A stretch of DNA of 37,548 nucleotides from Accumulibacter sp. (lineage in GTDB: Bacteria > Pseudomonadota > Gammaproteobacteria > Burkholderiales > Rhodocyclaceae): positions 1 to 37,548 of the forward strand of contig JAEUOJ010000183.1 of NCBI GenBank assembly GCA_016789495.1, given 5' to 3'. This document shows positions 7,844 to 14,886 of this stretch, piece by piece. The notes under the pieces are model-generated. The model saw only the letters and a list, made by a program, of their open reading frames with translations. It had not been told where the DNA came from and did not search any database. Position 1 is the first letter of the stretch. The number at the start of each line of letters is the position of its first letter. The position numbers and the translations under genes were made by a program.

Positions 7844-7868
7844 CCGGGGCGCGCCAATCGCGCCCCGG
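7844..7868 (-). terminator. hairpin between hvfA and hvfB (partial terminator or 3' stabiliser)
   Basis: A perfect 10-bp stem, CCGGGGCGCG / CGCGCCCCGG with a 5-base loop, sits in the 54-base gap between the precursor stop and the maturase start. There is no run of T after it on the minus strand. It therefore more likely protects the precursor mRNA 3' end, or only partly stops RNA polymerase. Either would give more precursor than enzyme. Confidence 0.6.
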
Positions 7869-7879
7869 ATGGGTGGTGA

Positions 7880-8293
7880 CTACTTCTTGTTGGCGCCGCA
7901 ACTGCCATCCTTCATCTTCTTGTCGGCGCCGCAACTGCCATCCTTCATCTTCTTGTCGGCGCCGCAACTGCCATCCTTCATCTTCTTGTCGGCGCCGCAA
8001 CTGCCATCCTTCGCCTTCTTGTCGGCGCCGCAACTGCCATCCCTCGCCTTCTTGTTGGCACCGCAACTGCCATCCTTCGCCTTCTTGTTGGCGCCGCAAC
8101 TGCCATCCTTCATCTTCTTGTCGGCGCCGCACTTGGCTTCGCCGCACTTGCCTTCCTTCTGTTTCATATCCGCCTGCGCCAACTGGTATCCGGCATCGAG
8201 GGCAGCAAGCGTGAAAGGGTTGTTGACGGCCAAGGCGGCGTTGGCAACGAGGGTGGAGCCGATGGCGAGGGCGATACGGGTTTTACGGTTCAT
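7880..8293 (-). CDS. hvfA: bufferin-type RiPP metallophore precursor (HvfA) with Cys repeat array
   Basis: A 137-residue precursor. Residues 1-22 form a Sec signal peptide (MNRKTRIALAIG...NAALA, cleavage likely after ALA). A linker, NNPFTLAALDAGYQLAQAD, matches HvfA-family leaders. The family core motif KEGKCGEAKCGADKK follows, and then seven tandem 11-residue repeats of consensus (M/A)KDGSCGA(D/N)KK run to the C-terminus. Nine Cys are present in the mature part, all as Cys-Gly. ATG 8293 is chosen because AGGAG lies seven bases before it; ATGs further upstream are badly spaced. MNIO enzymes act on EGKCG motifs, so the DGSCG repeats are probably extra modification sites, although that change of sequence is unusual. 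The mature peptide is very hydrophilic and Lys-rich. It is the first gene of the operon, behind a GTAACC/CGAA promoter. Confidence 0.9.
   Translation of the reverse strand: MNRKTRIALAIGSTLVANAALAVNNPFTLAALDAGYQLAQADMKQKEGKCGEAKCGADKKMKDGSCGANKKAKDGSCGANKKARDGSCGADKKAKDGSCGADKKMKDGSCGADKKMKDGSCGADKKMKDGSCGANKK
7883..8113 (-). repeat. seven tandem 33-bp repeats within hvfA
   Basis: Seven in-frame 33-bp units encode (M/A)(K/R)DGSCGA(D/N)KK. They are nearly identical at DNA level: the differences are the first codon (ATG or GCG), one AAG/AGG change and GAC/AAC. Such closeness suggests recent expansion by slippage or unequal crossing over, so copy number may vary between strains. Confidence 0.95.
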
Positions 8294-8347
8294 GGTCATT
8301 CTCCTGGTTTGGTTGAGCATCGATCACACGACCGATGTACCAGCTAG

Positions 8348-8373
8348 TTCGCGACAAACTGGCGCTTGGTTAC
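8348..8373 (-). promoter_or_regulatory. SigF-type ECF promoter of the hvf operon
   Basis: Minus-strand GTAACC (8373-8368), then exactly 16 bases, then CGAA (8351-8348). This is the -35/-10 pattern I recall as reported for Caulobacter SigF (GTAACC-N16-CGAA). A start site about 7 bases further on gives a leader of roughly 45-50 bases to the hvfA ATG at 8293. Confidence 0.75.
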
Positions 8374-8409
8374 AAGCCGGTGCAAACTAGGAAAAATTTC
8401 TGCGACGGT

Positions 8410-8435
8410 GTAACCGGATGCGACCAAGGAACGAA
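8410..8435 (+). promoter_or_regulatory. SigF-type ECF promoter of the sigma/anti-sigma operon
   Basis: Plus-strand GTAACC (8410-8415), 16 bases, CGAA (8432-8435): the same elements and spacing as the opposing promoter. The expected transcription start (about 8441-8444) falls on the GTG/ATG of the sigma gene, which would make a leaderless or nearly leaderless mRNA. It implies autoregulation. Confidence 0.75.
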
Positions 8436-8443
8436 TACAGGTG

Positions 8444-8998
8444 ATGAATGAGAAAAGCGCGACCGAAACGCGCTTACGAGCTCTGTTGTTGTCGGGCATG
8501 GCGGGTGATGGAGCGGCGTATCACGTCTTTCTCAAGGAACTGAGCGCTCACTTTCGGGCTTTTTTCCGGCGGCGCCTGATCCGGCTGCCGGACGATGTGG
8601 AGGATCTTGTGCAGGAAACCCTGTTGGCGGTGCATAACCAGCGCCATACCTTTGAACCGGACCAACCGCTGACGCCCTGGGTGCACGCCATCGCGCGCTA
8701 CAAGCTGGTCGATCTCTGGCGTCGGCGCGCCGATCGTGAGGCGCTGCACGAACCGCTCGACGACCAAATGGAGGTGTTCGCCGCGTCAGACGCCGAAGCG
8801 TCCGATGCGCGCCGCGACGTGATGAATCTGCTGGAACGTCTGCCCGAGCGGCAGCGACTGCCGATCCGTTACATGAAGCTGGAAGGCCTGTCGGTGGTCG
8901 AGACGGCGCGCGCGACAGGCATGAGCGAATCGGCGGTCAAGGTCGGCGTGCACCGCGGCTTGAAGTCGCTGGCGGCAATGATTGGAGGAAACTCGTGA
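8444..8998 (+). CDS. sigF: ECF RNA polymerase sigma factor (SigF-like)
   Basis: A 184-residue sigma-70 family protein of the ECF class. Region 2 is at about residues 25-95 ([30 protein letters not shown], then [18 protein letters not shown]). Region 4 is at about 128-180 ([47 protein letters not shown]), with its helix-turn-helix. The partner gene downstream is an NrsF-type anti-sigma factor, and the genes overlap by four bases, so the two are made together. GTG 8441 is an alternative start; ATG 8444 is preferred. No ribosome-binding site precedes either, which fits a leaderless transcript. Targets are inferred to be its own promoter and the divergent hvf promoter. In Caulobacter the SigF/NrsF pair answers heavy metals and controls bufferin genes. 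Confidence 0.92.
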   Translation: MNEKSATETRLRALLLSGMAGDGAAYHVFLKELSAHFRAFFRRRLIRLPDDVEDLVQETLLAVHNQRHTFEPDQPLTPWVHAIARYKLVDLWRRRADREALHEPLDDQMEVFAASDAEASDARRDVMNLLERLPERQRLPIRYMKLEGLSVVETARATGMSESAVKVGVHRGLKSLAAMIGGNS

Positions 8999-9639
8999 AG
9001 ACCGACGATTTCGTCAACCTGCTGGCGAACGGCATAGAACCCGTGAAGTCAGGCGCGACGGCACGACGTCATGCGCTGGCGCTCGGCTGGGGCGGCCTGG
9101 GCGCAATGCTACTGATGGCAACCCTGCTCGGTGTCCGCGCCGATCTCGCCGCAGCCATGCGGCTGCCCATGTTCTGGGTGAAGCTGCTCTTTCCGATCTG
9201 CATCGCCTTGGCGGCGCTTTTCGCGGCGATGCGCCTGGCGCGGCCAGGCGTGGCCCTCGGTCGCGCGCCGCTGGCATTACTAGTTGCACCGGTCATCGGA
9301 ATATGGGCGATGGCGGCTTATGCCCTGGTCAGCGTCTCGCCCGAACAGCGTTTGACGCTGCTGCTGGGTCGCACCTGGACGGTGTGTCCGCTATTGATCG
9401 TTATGCTATCGCTGCCGACATTCGCCGGCGCGTTCTGGGCGATGAAGGGACTGGCGCCGACCAGGCCGGCATTGGCCGGCGCCGCGGCCGGCCTGCTCGC
9501 CGGCGCCGTGGCGACGGCGGTATATGCGCTGCACTGCCCCGAGATGACGTCGCCCTTCCTGGCGACCTGGTATCTGCTGGGCATGGCACTCCCGACCGCC
9601 GCCGGGGCGCTGCTCGGCACGCGCCTGCTGCGCTGGTAG
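8995..9639 (+). CDS. nrsF: NrsF-type anti-sigma factor (DUF1109)
   Basis: A 214-residue integral membrane protein with about six hydrophobic segments after a short cytoplasmic N-terminus ([17 protein letters not shown]), the usual DUF1109/NrsF layout. Members sequester their partner ECF sigma factor at the membrane and release it on metal stress. Cysteines lie at 69, 131 and 181. C131 (TVCPLL) and C181 (LHCPEM) match the position and context of the conserved pair described for the Caulobacter protein, and would be the metal-sensing residues. The GTG start at 8995 overlaps the sigma stop, and GGAGG lies six bases before it. No gene follows for about 1 kb apart from a decayed IS. Confidence 0.9.
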   Translation: MKTDDFVNLLANGIEPVKSGATARRHALALGWGGLGAMLLMATLLGVRADLAAAMRLPMFWVKLLFPICIALAALFAAMRLARPGVALGRAPLALLVAPVIGIWAMAAYALVSVSPEQRLTLLLGRTWTVCPLLIVMLSLPTFAGAFWAMKGLAPTRPALAGAAAGLLAGAVATAVYALHCPEMTSPFLATWYLLGMALPTAAGALLGTRLLRW

Positions 9640-9842
9640 CCAGCCGGCCAGACGCCAAATCCGGTTGTCTGACAATCCAGGCCTGAAATTGGGCCGAACC
9701 GCACTGGTAGTCGAGGAGGCCTTTTGTTTTAAGTCTGACAGTTAGAAGGGGCTGGCCGAATTTGAACCGTGCGATAAGTGGCAGCTCAGGACATCATGCT
9801 GGGCCGTAGAGGGCTAGGCGATCAGCGTTTTCGATCAAACAG

Positions 9843-10386
9843 ATGCAGCCGAAATCAGGATGCCGGAGCCGTCGCAGGCCCAAGGCGGCGGCTCCGGCAC
9901 GGGTTGCGTTGGCAGAGTTGAGGAAAGATCGCACGCTGGCACCGCTTTGCATGGCCTTTGAATTGCATCCGAACCCGATCGGCGAATGGACGCGGCAACT
10001 ATTGGCACAGGCTGCTGAAGTGTTTGGCGGCATGCCGACCGAACCGCCTGTTGAGCTGGCCCCGTTGCATGGCAAGATCGGTCAATGGGCCCTGGCGAAA
10101 GATTTACTAGACCCCGCGCTCAACACAGAGGGATGGCCGAGCGCAAGGCCATGATTGTCCGGAATCATACCCCCGTCTCGCATCGATACCCGCTGCTTGG
10201 GCTGGCGTGTTCGAGCGTGTATACACGCCACGAGGTCTCGCCGGAGGACCGGGCCCTGGGGCGTCGGATAGACGAGTTGCACGTCGATGCCGATGCACGC
10301 CTGTTGCACGATCTGGCGATCGAACGGCCCAAGCCGTGGGCGCGCGGACATCACCGGCCTGCCAATGCGCCGGGGCTTCCTTGACG
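9843..10386 (+). mobile_element. IS3-family element remnant (orfA and orfB fragments)
   Basis: An orfA-like piece at about 9880-10122 reads ARVALAELRKDRTLAPLCMAFELHPNPIGEWTRQLL and later ELAPLHGKIGQWALAKDLL, the IS3 HTH and leucine-zipper text. An orfB-like piece from 10133 in the -1 frame reads MAERKAMIVRNHTPVSHRYPLLGLACSSVYT, then RRIDELHVDADARLLHDL. Another frame then gives VGRADITGLPMRRGF, like the VGRRHVTTLMRRMGI segment. The DDE domain is missing and there are at least two frame shifts, so it is dead. I could not find terminal inverted repeats. The flanks 9640-9842 and 10387-10684 hold no recognisable gene. Confidence 0.7.
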
Positions 10387-10684
10387 ATTGATCCCCAACG
10401 CGGCTCGGGAAATTGTACAGTTTGTATACGATGGCCTTGGCTGGGTCCGTTGGCCGTCGAAAAGTGATTCACTGAAACTTCTCCGACAATCTTCCGATTC
10501 AGGGAACCTGTCAGAGCTGAGCGATCGCCGCGAGCCGGAAGGGAGAGCGAGGACAGTTTTCACGGTTGCGGGGCATGAACCCATGCCACGAGAGATCGGG
10601 AAAAGTGGACCGCTGCTTCCGCCAGCGCCGTGGATCAGTGTCGTCTCGGACAGATTCCCATGGATCGTCCCGCAAGGAAAACGG

Positions 10685-11131
10685 ATGTTCAAGCCTGAAT
10701 GGTGGCAATGGGTGGTCTTCGGACTGCTGCTGATGACCGCGGAAATGCTCCTTCCCGCGTTGTTGTTGATCTGGATTGGCCTGGCGGCGGCCGTTGTGGG
10801 TCTCGTTCTGCTGGCCTGGCCCGAACTGGCGCTTGCCAGTCAAATTTTCATTTGGGCCGGTTTATCGGTGGCGTTGCTGGTGTTCTGGTTCCGTTTTCTC
10901 AAACCGCGAACGGTGTCCACCGTCGGGAGTTCGGCGGCAAGCGTCGTCGGCGAGGTCGGGGTGCTGGTTAACGAACTGACTCCACACAACCGTGGGCAGG
11001 TCCGCTTCCAGAAACCGTTGCTTGGTGCCGATTGCTGGGAATGCTATGCTGATTCAATGATCGAAGCCGGCGAAAGAGTGCGTGTCGTCGCCATCGAAGG
11101 AAATTACGTCAAAGTGGAGAAAGTCCGATGA
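10685..11131 (+). CDS. NfeD family membrane protein
   Basis: A 148-residue short NfeD protein. Three membrane helices occupy about residues 5-75 (WWQWVVFGLLLMTAEML, LLIWIGLAAAVVGLVLL, QIFIWAGLSVALLVFWF). A C-terminal OB-like domain follows (GEVGVLVNEL...GQVRFQKPLLGADCWECYAD, GERVRVVAIEGNYVKVEK). NfeD proteins are partners of SPFH/stomatin proteins in membrane microdomains. The next gene is exactly such a protein and overlaps by four bases. The start is set at the ATG after AAGGAAAACGG; longer upstream readings have no NfeD character and run back toward the IS relic. Confidence 0.92.
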   Translation: MFKPEWWQWVVFGLLLMTAEMLLPALLLIWIGLAAAVVGLVLLAWPELALASQIFIWAGLSVALLVFWFRFLKPRTVSTVGSSAASVVGEVGVLVNELTPHNRGQVRFQKPLLGADCWECYADSMIEAGERVRVVAIEGNYVKVEKVR

Positions 11132-11994
11132 TCGGCATGACCATTCTTTCCGTCGCCCTGCTGATATTCGTCATCGTCACCATCGCTTATGGGGTGCGTA
11201 TCGTTCCGCAGGGCGAAGAATGGATCGTTCAGCGGCTCGGCAAATACCGCACCACCCTGCTCCCTGGTCTGCGGTTCATCATTCCGTATATCGATACCGT
11301 CGCCTACAAGGTGACCACCAAGGACATCATCCTCGACGTGCATGAGCAGGAGGTGATCACTCGCGACAACGCGGTGATCGTGGTCAATGCGGTTGCTTTC
11401 ATCAAGGTCACCGACCCGGTGAAGGCGGTGTATGGTGTCCAGGATTATTCCGAAGCGATCCGCAACATGATCATGACCACCCTGCGCTCGATCGTCGGCG
11501 AAATGGAACTCGATCAGGCCTTGTCGTCACGAGACATGATCAAGGCCCGCCTGAAGGCCGGCGTCGCCGAAGAGGCGCTCGATTGGGGATTGACCGTCAA
11601 ATCGGTGGAAATCCAGGATATCAAACCGTCGGCATCAATGCAGCGAGCGATGGAAATGCAGGCCTCCGCCGAGCGAGAACGCAAAGCGATGGTCACGCGC
11701 GCCGAAGGGGAGAAACAGGCGATGATCCTGACCGCCGAGGCGCGGTTGGAGTCGGCGAAGCGGGATGGCGCCGCTCAGATCACGCTGGCCGAGGCCTCTT
11801 CGCAGGCGATCCGCAAGGTGACCGGCGCTTTTGGCGACAACGAGCTGCCGATGCTCTATCTGCTCGGTGAAAAATATATCGCCAGCCTCACCAAACTGGC
11901 CGAGTCCAGCAACGCCAAAGTGGTGCTGTTGCCGGCCGACCTGCAGAACTCGTTACGCGGACTATTCCAGCGGATGAACAAACCAGGAGAATGA
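11128..11994 (+). CDS. SPFH/band 7 protein, QmcA/stomatin-like
   Basis: A 288-residue protein. One N-terminal membrane helix (residues 1-22, ILSVALLIFVIVTIAYGV) is followed by the band 7 domain (IVPQGEEWIVQRLGKYRTTLLPGL, then KDIILDVHEQEVITRDNAVIVVNAVAFIKVTDP). A long Ala/Glu-rich coiled region follows (AMEMQASAERERKAMVTRAEGEKQAMI). Slipin/stomatin proteins form oligomeric rings or cages in the cytoplasmic membrane and modulate proteases such as FtsH or HtpX. It is coupled to nfeD by an ATGA overlap. The length matches QmcA. A terminator-like hairpin follows. Confidence 0.93.
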   Translation: MIGMTILSVALLIFVIVTIAYGVRIVPQGEEWIVQRLGKYRTTLLPGLRFIIPYIDTVAYKVTTKDIILDVHEQEVITRDNAVIVVNAVAFIKVTDPVKAVYGVQDYSEAIRNMIMTTLRSIVGEMELDQALSSRDMIKARLKAGVAEEALDWGLTVKSVEIQDIKPSASMQRAMEMQASAERERKAMVTRAEGEKQAMILTAEARLESAKRDGAAQITLAEASSQAIRKVTGAFGDNELPMLYLLGEKYIASLTKLAESSNAKVVLLPADLQNSLRGLFQRMNKPGE

Positions 11995-12034
11995 TCCTCA
12001 CGCCTCGACCCACGACAACGTTCCGGCTACACCC

Positions 12035-12054
12035 GCCGGTGGCCGCCGGCTTTT
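12035..12054 (+). terminator. terminator after nfeD-qmcA operon
   Basis: GCCGG-TGGCCG-CCGGC hairpin followed by TTTT (12051-12054), 40 bases after the QmcA-like stop and before the convergent deacetylase gene. Confidence 0.55.
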
Positions 12055-12068
12055 CCCGGTCCAGCGCC

Positions 12069-12905
12069 TCAGCGACCGGTCGGTCGAGCGAGCGAAGACA
12101 GTCGAAAGAGACTCAGCCCTCGTGCCGCCAACCAGTGGTCAAACCGCGGGTCTGCGAGGACGAGATATTCACGGACCCGCTGCTCTCCCAGCGGATCGTT
12201 GCTGGTCACCGACTTCGCCGGGTGGCACATCAGCAGATCGCCGTCCTGCGCACCGTCTAACCAGCCGCTGAGCAACGCCGCGTATTGCCGCTCGCTGGCG
12301 GAAAAATCATAGACGCCGAGCAGCCTGTCGTTCATCGGCCAGCCTTGTGCGCTGGCCCGGCGGCGCAACGCACGCCCACCCAAGGCGGCAATGATCGTCG
12401 CCTTGAGATGGTGGCTGAGCGATGCCTTTGTTCCACGTCTGACCCGCGTCGAACGTAGCCAGAGCGCTGCTTTGCGATAACGCCGATTGATCACCTCAAG
12501 CAAGGCGTTGCGGATCATCGGCAATTGATGAACATGTTGATGACCGTCGATGAATTGTGGAGGACCGGCAAAGACCTCTTCGAATCGATCGCATTGTCGA
12601 TCAATGGTCTCGATCAAAATCTGCCGATTGAGCCGGCCGAGGTAGCCGCTGACAATCAGCCGGGGCAAAGGCAAGAAAAATGTTGCAGCGCCAAATGGCT
12701 CCGTAAAATTGAGGTGCAGCCCGATATCGACCGGCAGGGACTGCAACCGCTCGGCGTGACTCTTCAGGCAAGGCGCTTCGACTAGGCAGCTCACCGCGCT
12801 CAGACGACCGCCGGCCGCCAGATCGAGGATGCCTTGATCGACTCCGGCACTGATCCCGAAATCATCGGCACATATGACGATTCTTTTCAATTCCTTCCCC
12901 AGCAC
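12069..12905 (-). CDS. YdjC/ChbG-like carbohydrate deacetylase
   Basis: About 278 residues of the YdjC family, metal-dependent deacetylases acting on N-acetyl sugars or lipid-linked sugars. Visible metal and catalytic motifs are ICADDFG near the N-terminus, GLHLNFTEPF and IDGHQHVHQLP, with a late HPA-type segment (LLMCHPAK). The start is uncertain. GTG 12905 has AGG at usable spacing. TTG 12890 would give the classic opening MKRIVICADDFG. TTG 12941 would overlap the divergent GtrA gene. With the neighbouring GT2, ArnT-like and GtrA genes it fits a pathway that builds or trims an undecaprenyl-linked sugar for transfer to the cell surface; this is inference from context. Confidence 0.88.
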   Translation of the reverse strand: MLGKELKRIVICADDFGISAGVDQGILDLAAGGRLSAVSCLVEAPCLKSHAERLQSLPVDIGLHLNFTEPFGAATFFLPLPRLIVSGYLGRLNRQILIETIDRQCDRFEEVFAGPPQFIDGHQHVHQLPMIRNALLEVINRRYRKAALWLRSTRVRRGTKASLSHHLKATIIAALGGRALRRRASAQGWPMNDRLLGVYDFSASERQYAALLSGWLDGAQDGDLLMCHPAKSVTSNDPLGEQRVREYLVLADPRFDHWLAARGLSLFRLSSLARPTGR

Positions 12906-12932
12906 GGCACACGCCCTGCGCAACTCTCGCGC

Positions 12933-13331
12933 ATGAGTCAAACGCTACGACAGATCGTTCTGTTCATCGCCGTCGGTTGTGCCGCGGCACTCACCCATTG
13001 GCTGACCGCGATAAGCGGCGTCGCGGTCTGGCAGATGCCACCGTTGCTGGCCAATGTCGTCGGTTGGCTGGTCGCTTTCGTGGTGTCGTTCGCCGGCCAC
13101 TACCGGCTGACCTTTCGAAATCAGGCAAACTCCCTATCGCTTGCTTGTCGTCGGTTTTTCATCGTATCGAGCATCGGTTTTGCGATCAACGAGTTGTCGT
13201 ACGCCTACCTGCTACAGACGACAACGATTGCTTACGATACGCTGCTGGCGATCATCCTGCTGACGATCGCTGTGTTGACCTTTCTTCTCAGCCGTTGGTG
13301 GGCTTTTCGGAACAGGGCGCCAGCGCGTTGA
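12933..13331 (+). CDS. GtrA family membrane protein (lipid-linked sugar flippase type)
   Basis: A 132-residue protein with four membrane segments: about residues 8-28, 36-55, 75-95 and 103-122. It has the GtrA pattern (FIAVGCAAALTHWL..., VGWLVAFVVSFAGHYRLTFR..., FLLSRWWAFRN). GtrA proteins are thought to move polyprenyl-phosphate-linked sugars across the inner membrane. ATG 12933 is at the start of the MSQTLRQIVLF segment. It is divergent from the deacetylase, and the gap is only 27 bases or less depending on that start. Its 3' end overlaps the convergent ArnT-like gene by 44 bases. It has no clear Shine-Dalgarno site. Confidence 0.85.
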   Translation: MSQTLRQIVLFIAVGCAAALTHWLTAISGVAVWQMPPLLANVVGWLVAFVVSFAGHYRLTFRNQANSLSLACRRFFIVSSIGFAINELSYAYLLQTTTIAYDTLLAIILLTIAVLTFLLSRWWAFRNRAPAR

Positions 13332-14886
13332 GGTCGGCCGGCGTCAGCCGCCACAAGCTGTATTTGCCGACCGTATGAACCATCGCTTGCCGGGGCAACC
13401 AGGGGGCCGCCGACCGGTTTTCGGTCCGCCCCCAGACCCATACGGCGCCAGTAGCGCCACGGCACAGCCGGACCGGCACCTGTTCGGGAAGCAGCAAGTG
13501 ATCGGCACGCGTTTCGAGATCGAATTTCCCGGCATCCGCCAACTCCTTACGCCAGTTGTCGTGTTGATCGATCTGCGGATCGTTCCAGTCGCCCAACACC
13601 CAAGGCGGGTGGCGCAGATGGAGATAGAACGGCAAATCGTAGGGATAACCGTCGATCAACAACAACTGATCCGACTCCTGCAATACGTTGGCAGTCACTT
13701 GCGCCAACGATCGGGTCGACGCGCGATCCGAGAGCGCCACGAAGGCGATCAACGCCACACAACACGGCATGGCCAGGGCCAAAGTCAGCGAATAGCCACG
13801 TCGGGCGGCCGGCGGGTTGTTTTGCAGCCAGGAAAAAAAGCTCTCGCCGATCAGAAAAGCGAAAGGCGGCATCGCCGGAAGAATGTAACCGATCAGTTTC
13901 GAACTCGGCAGCGAAAAGAAGAGGATGATCAATGCCAACCAGATGACCATCAAACTGCGCACGCCCTCACCATTTTGCTCGGCCGGGGCGCCTCTTCTGA
14001 TCAGCGGCGGCAGACAGCGCAAAATCCACGGTGACCACGGCAAGGCGCAGACCAGGATCACCGGCAGGTAAAACCAGCCAGGAAACTGATTATTGAAACC
14101 GGTTTCGGCAAAGCGGCGGAAATGCTGATAAACGAAAAAATAATCAAAAAAACCTGGATAGCGTTGCTGCATCGAAAAAAACCACGGCGCGGCGATAGCC
14201 AGAAATACGGCTGTTCCGGGCAGCGACAACAGGAGCCGGATAGCGCGCCATTGCCTGCGCCAGGCCAGCCACAGGATGATCACCCCACCTGGAAGGACCA
14301 GTCCGATCAATCCCTTGGCCAGCACGCCGAAGGCGGCCAAGGCATAGGTTCTGAGCAACGCCGCCCGATATGGACGCCGATCCTGCAAACGAAAAACCGT
14401 ATCGGCCGCGGAAAGAATGCATGCCGAAATCAGGCCGGCAACCAACATGTCGAGATTGGCGAACTGAGCGCCGGCGAAGTAAATCGGCTGCGTCACCAGA
14501 CAACCGACCACCAACGCGGCGACCAAGGGATTTCGGTAACGTCGGACGAAGAAGTACATCCCCACCGCCGCCAGGATGCCCCCACTGATCGGCGCCATCC
14601 GCGCGGCCCATTCGTGCGCCCCGAAAATCTCGAGGCTGAGAGCGGTCAGCCAGTAGAAAAGCGGCGGTTTATGGAAAAACGGCATCCCGTCCAACCGGGG
14701 AACCCACCAATCCCCCGAAGTGATCATTTCCCAGGCAATACCGACGTAGCGGCCTTCGTCAGGCAGCATCAACGGTCGCCAGCCGATGGTGGCCACTAAC
14801 CAAACGCTGACCCAGAACAGCAGGGCCCCGCCGCCGCCGACCAACAGCCGATGAGCGATTCGCGCCGGCAGCGAGCTCGCGTTCAA
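13288..14886 (-). CDS. ArnT/PMT-like glycosyltransferase (GT39/GT83 type)
   Basis: A 532-residue polytopic membrane protein. The N-terminal region carries the family's periplasmic-loop acidic motif (LMLPDEGRYVGIAWEM) and the DWWVPRLDGMPFFHKPPLFYWL text typical of ArnT. Around ten further hydrophobic segments follow, and then a soluble C-terminal periplasmic domain from about residue 400. Such enzymes transfer a sugar from undecaprenyl phosphate to lipid A or another surface acceptor. The GT2 gene upstream would make the donor, and the two genes overlap by four bases. Whether the sugar is aminoarabinose is not shown; no other arn genes are in the window. Confidence 0.9.
   Translation of the reverse strand: MNASSLPARIAHRLLVGGGGALLFWVSVWLVATIGWRPLMLPDEGRYVGIAWEMITSGDWWVPRLDGMPFFHKPPLFYWLTALSLEIFGAHEWAARMAPISGGILAAVGMYFFVRRYRNPLVAALVVGCLVTQPIYFAGAQFANLDMLVAGLISACILSAADTVFRLQDRRPYRAALLRTYALAAFGVLAKGLIGLVLPGGVIILWLAWRRQWRAIRLLLSLPGTAVFLAIAAPWFFSMQQRYPGFFDYFFVYQHFRRFAETGFNNQFPGWFYLPVILVCALPWSPWILRCLPPLIRRGAPAEQNGEGVRSLMVIWLALIILFFSLPSSKLIGYILPAMPPFAFLIGESFFSWLQNNPPAARRGYSLTLALAMPCCVALIAFVALSDRASTRSLAQVTANVLQESDQLLLIDGYPYDLPFYLHLRHPPWVLGDWNDPQIDQHDNWRKELADAGKFDLETRADHLLLPEQVPVRLCRGATGAVWVWGRTENRSAAPWLPRQAMVHTVGKYSLWRLTPADLNALAPCSEKPTNG

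Noticed and set aside
7880..8113. repeat array as a CRISPR
   Set aside because: 33-bp units follow each other without spacers and stay in frame with a coding gene.
7720..8390. long plus-strand ORFs with a repeating Leu/Pro/Ser/Phe or Cys/His pattern
   Set aside because: They are the antisense reading of the hvfA repeat array, whose minus-strand reading has signal peptide, core motif and promoter.
13864..13890. third GTAACC box as a SigF promoter
   Set aside because: No CGAA at the 16-base spacing, and it lies inside the ArnT-like gene.
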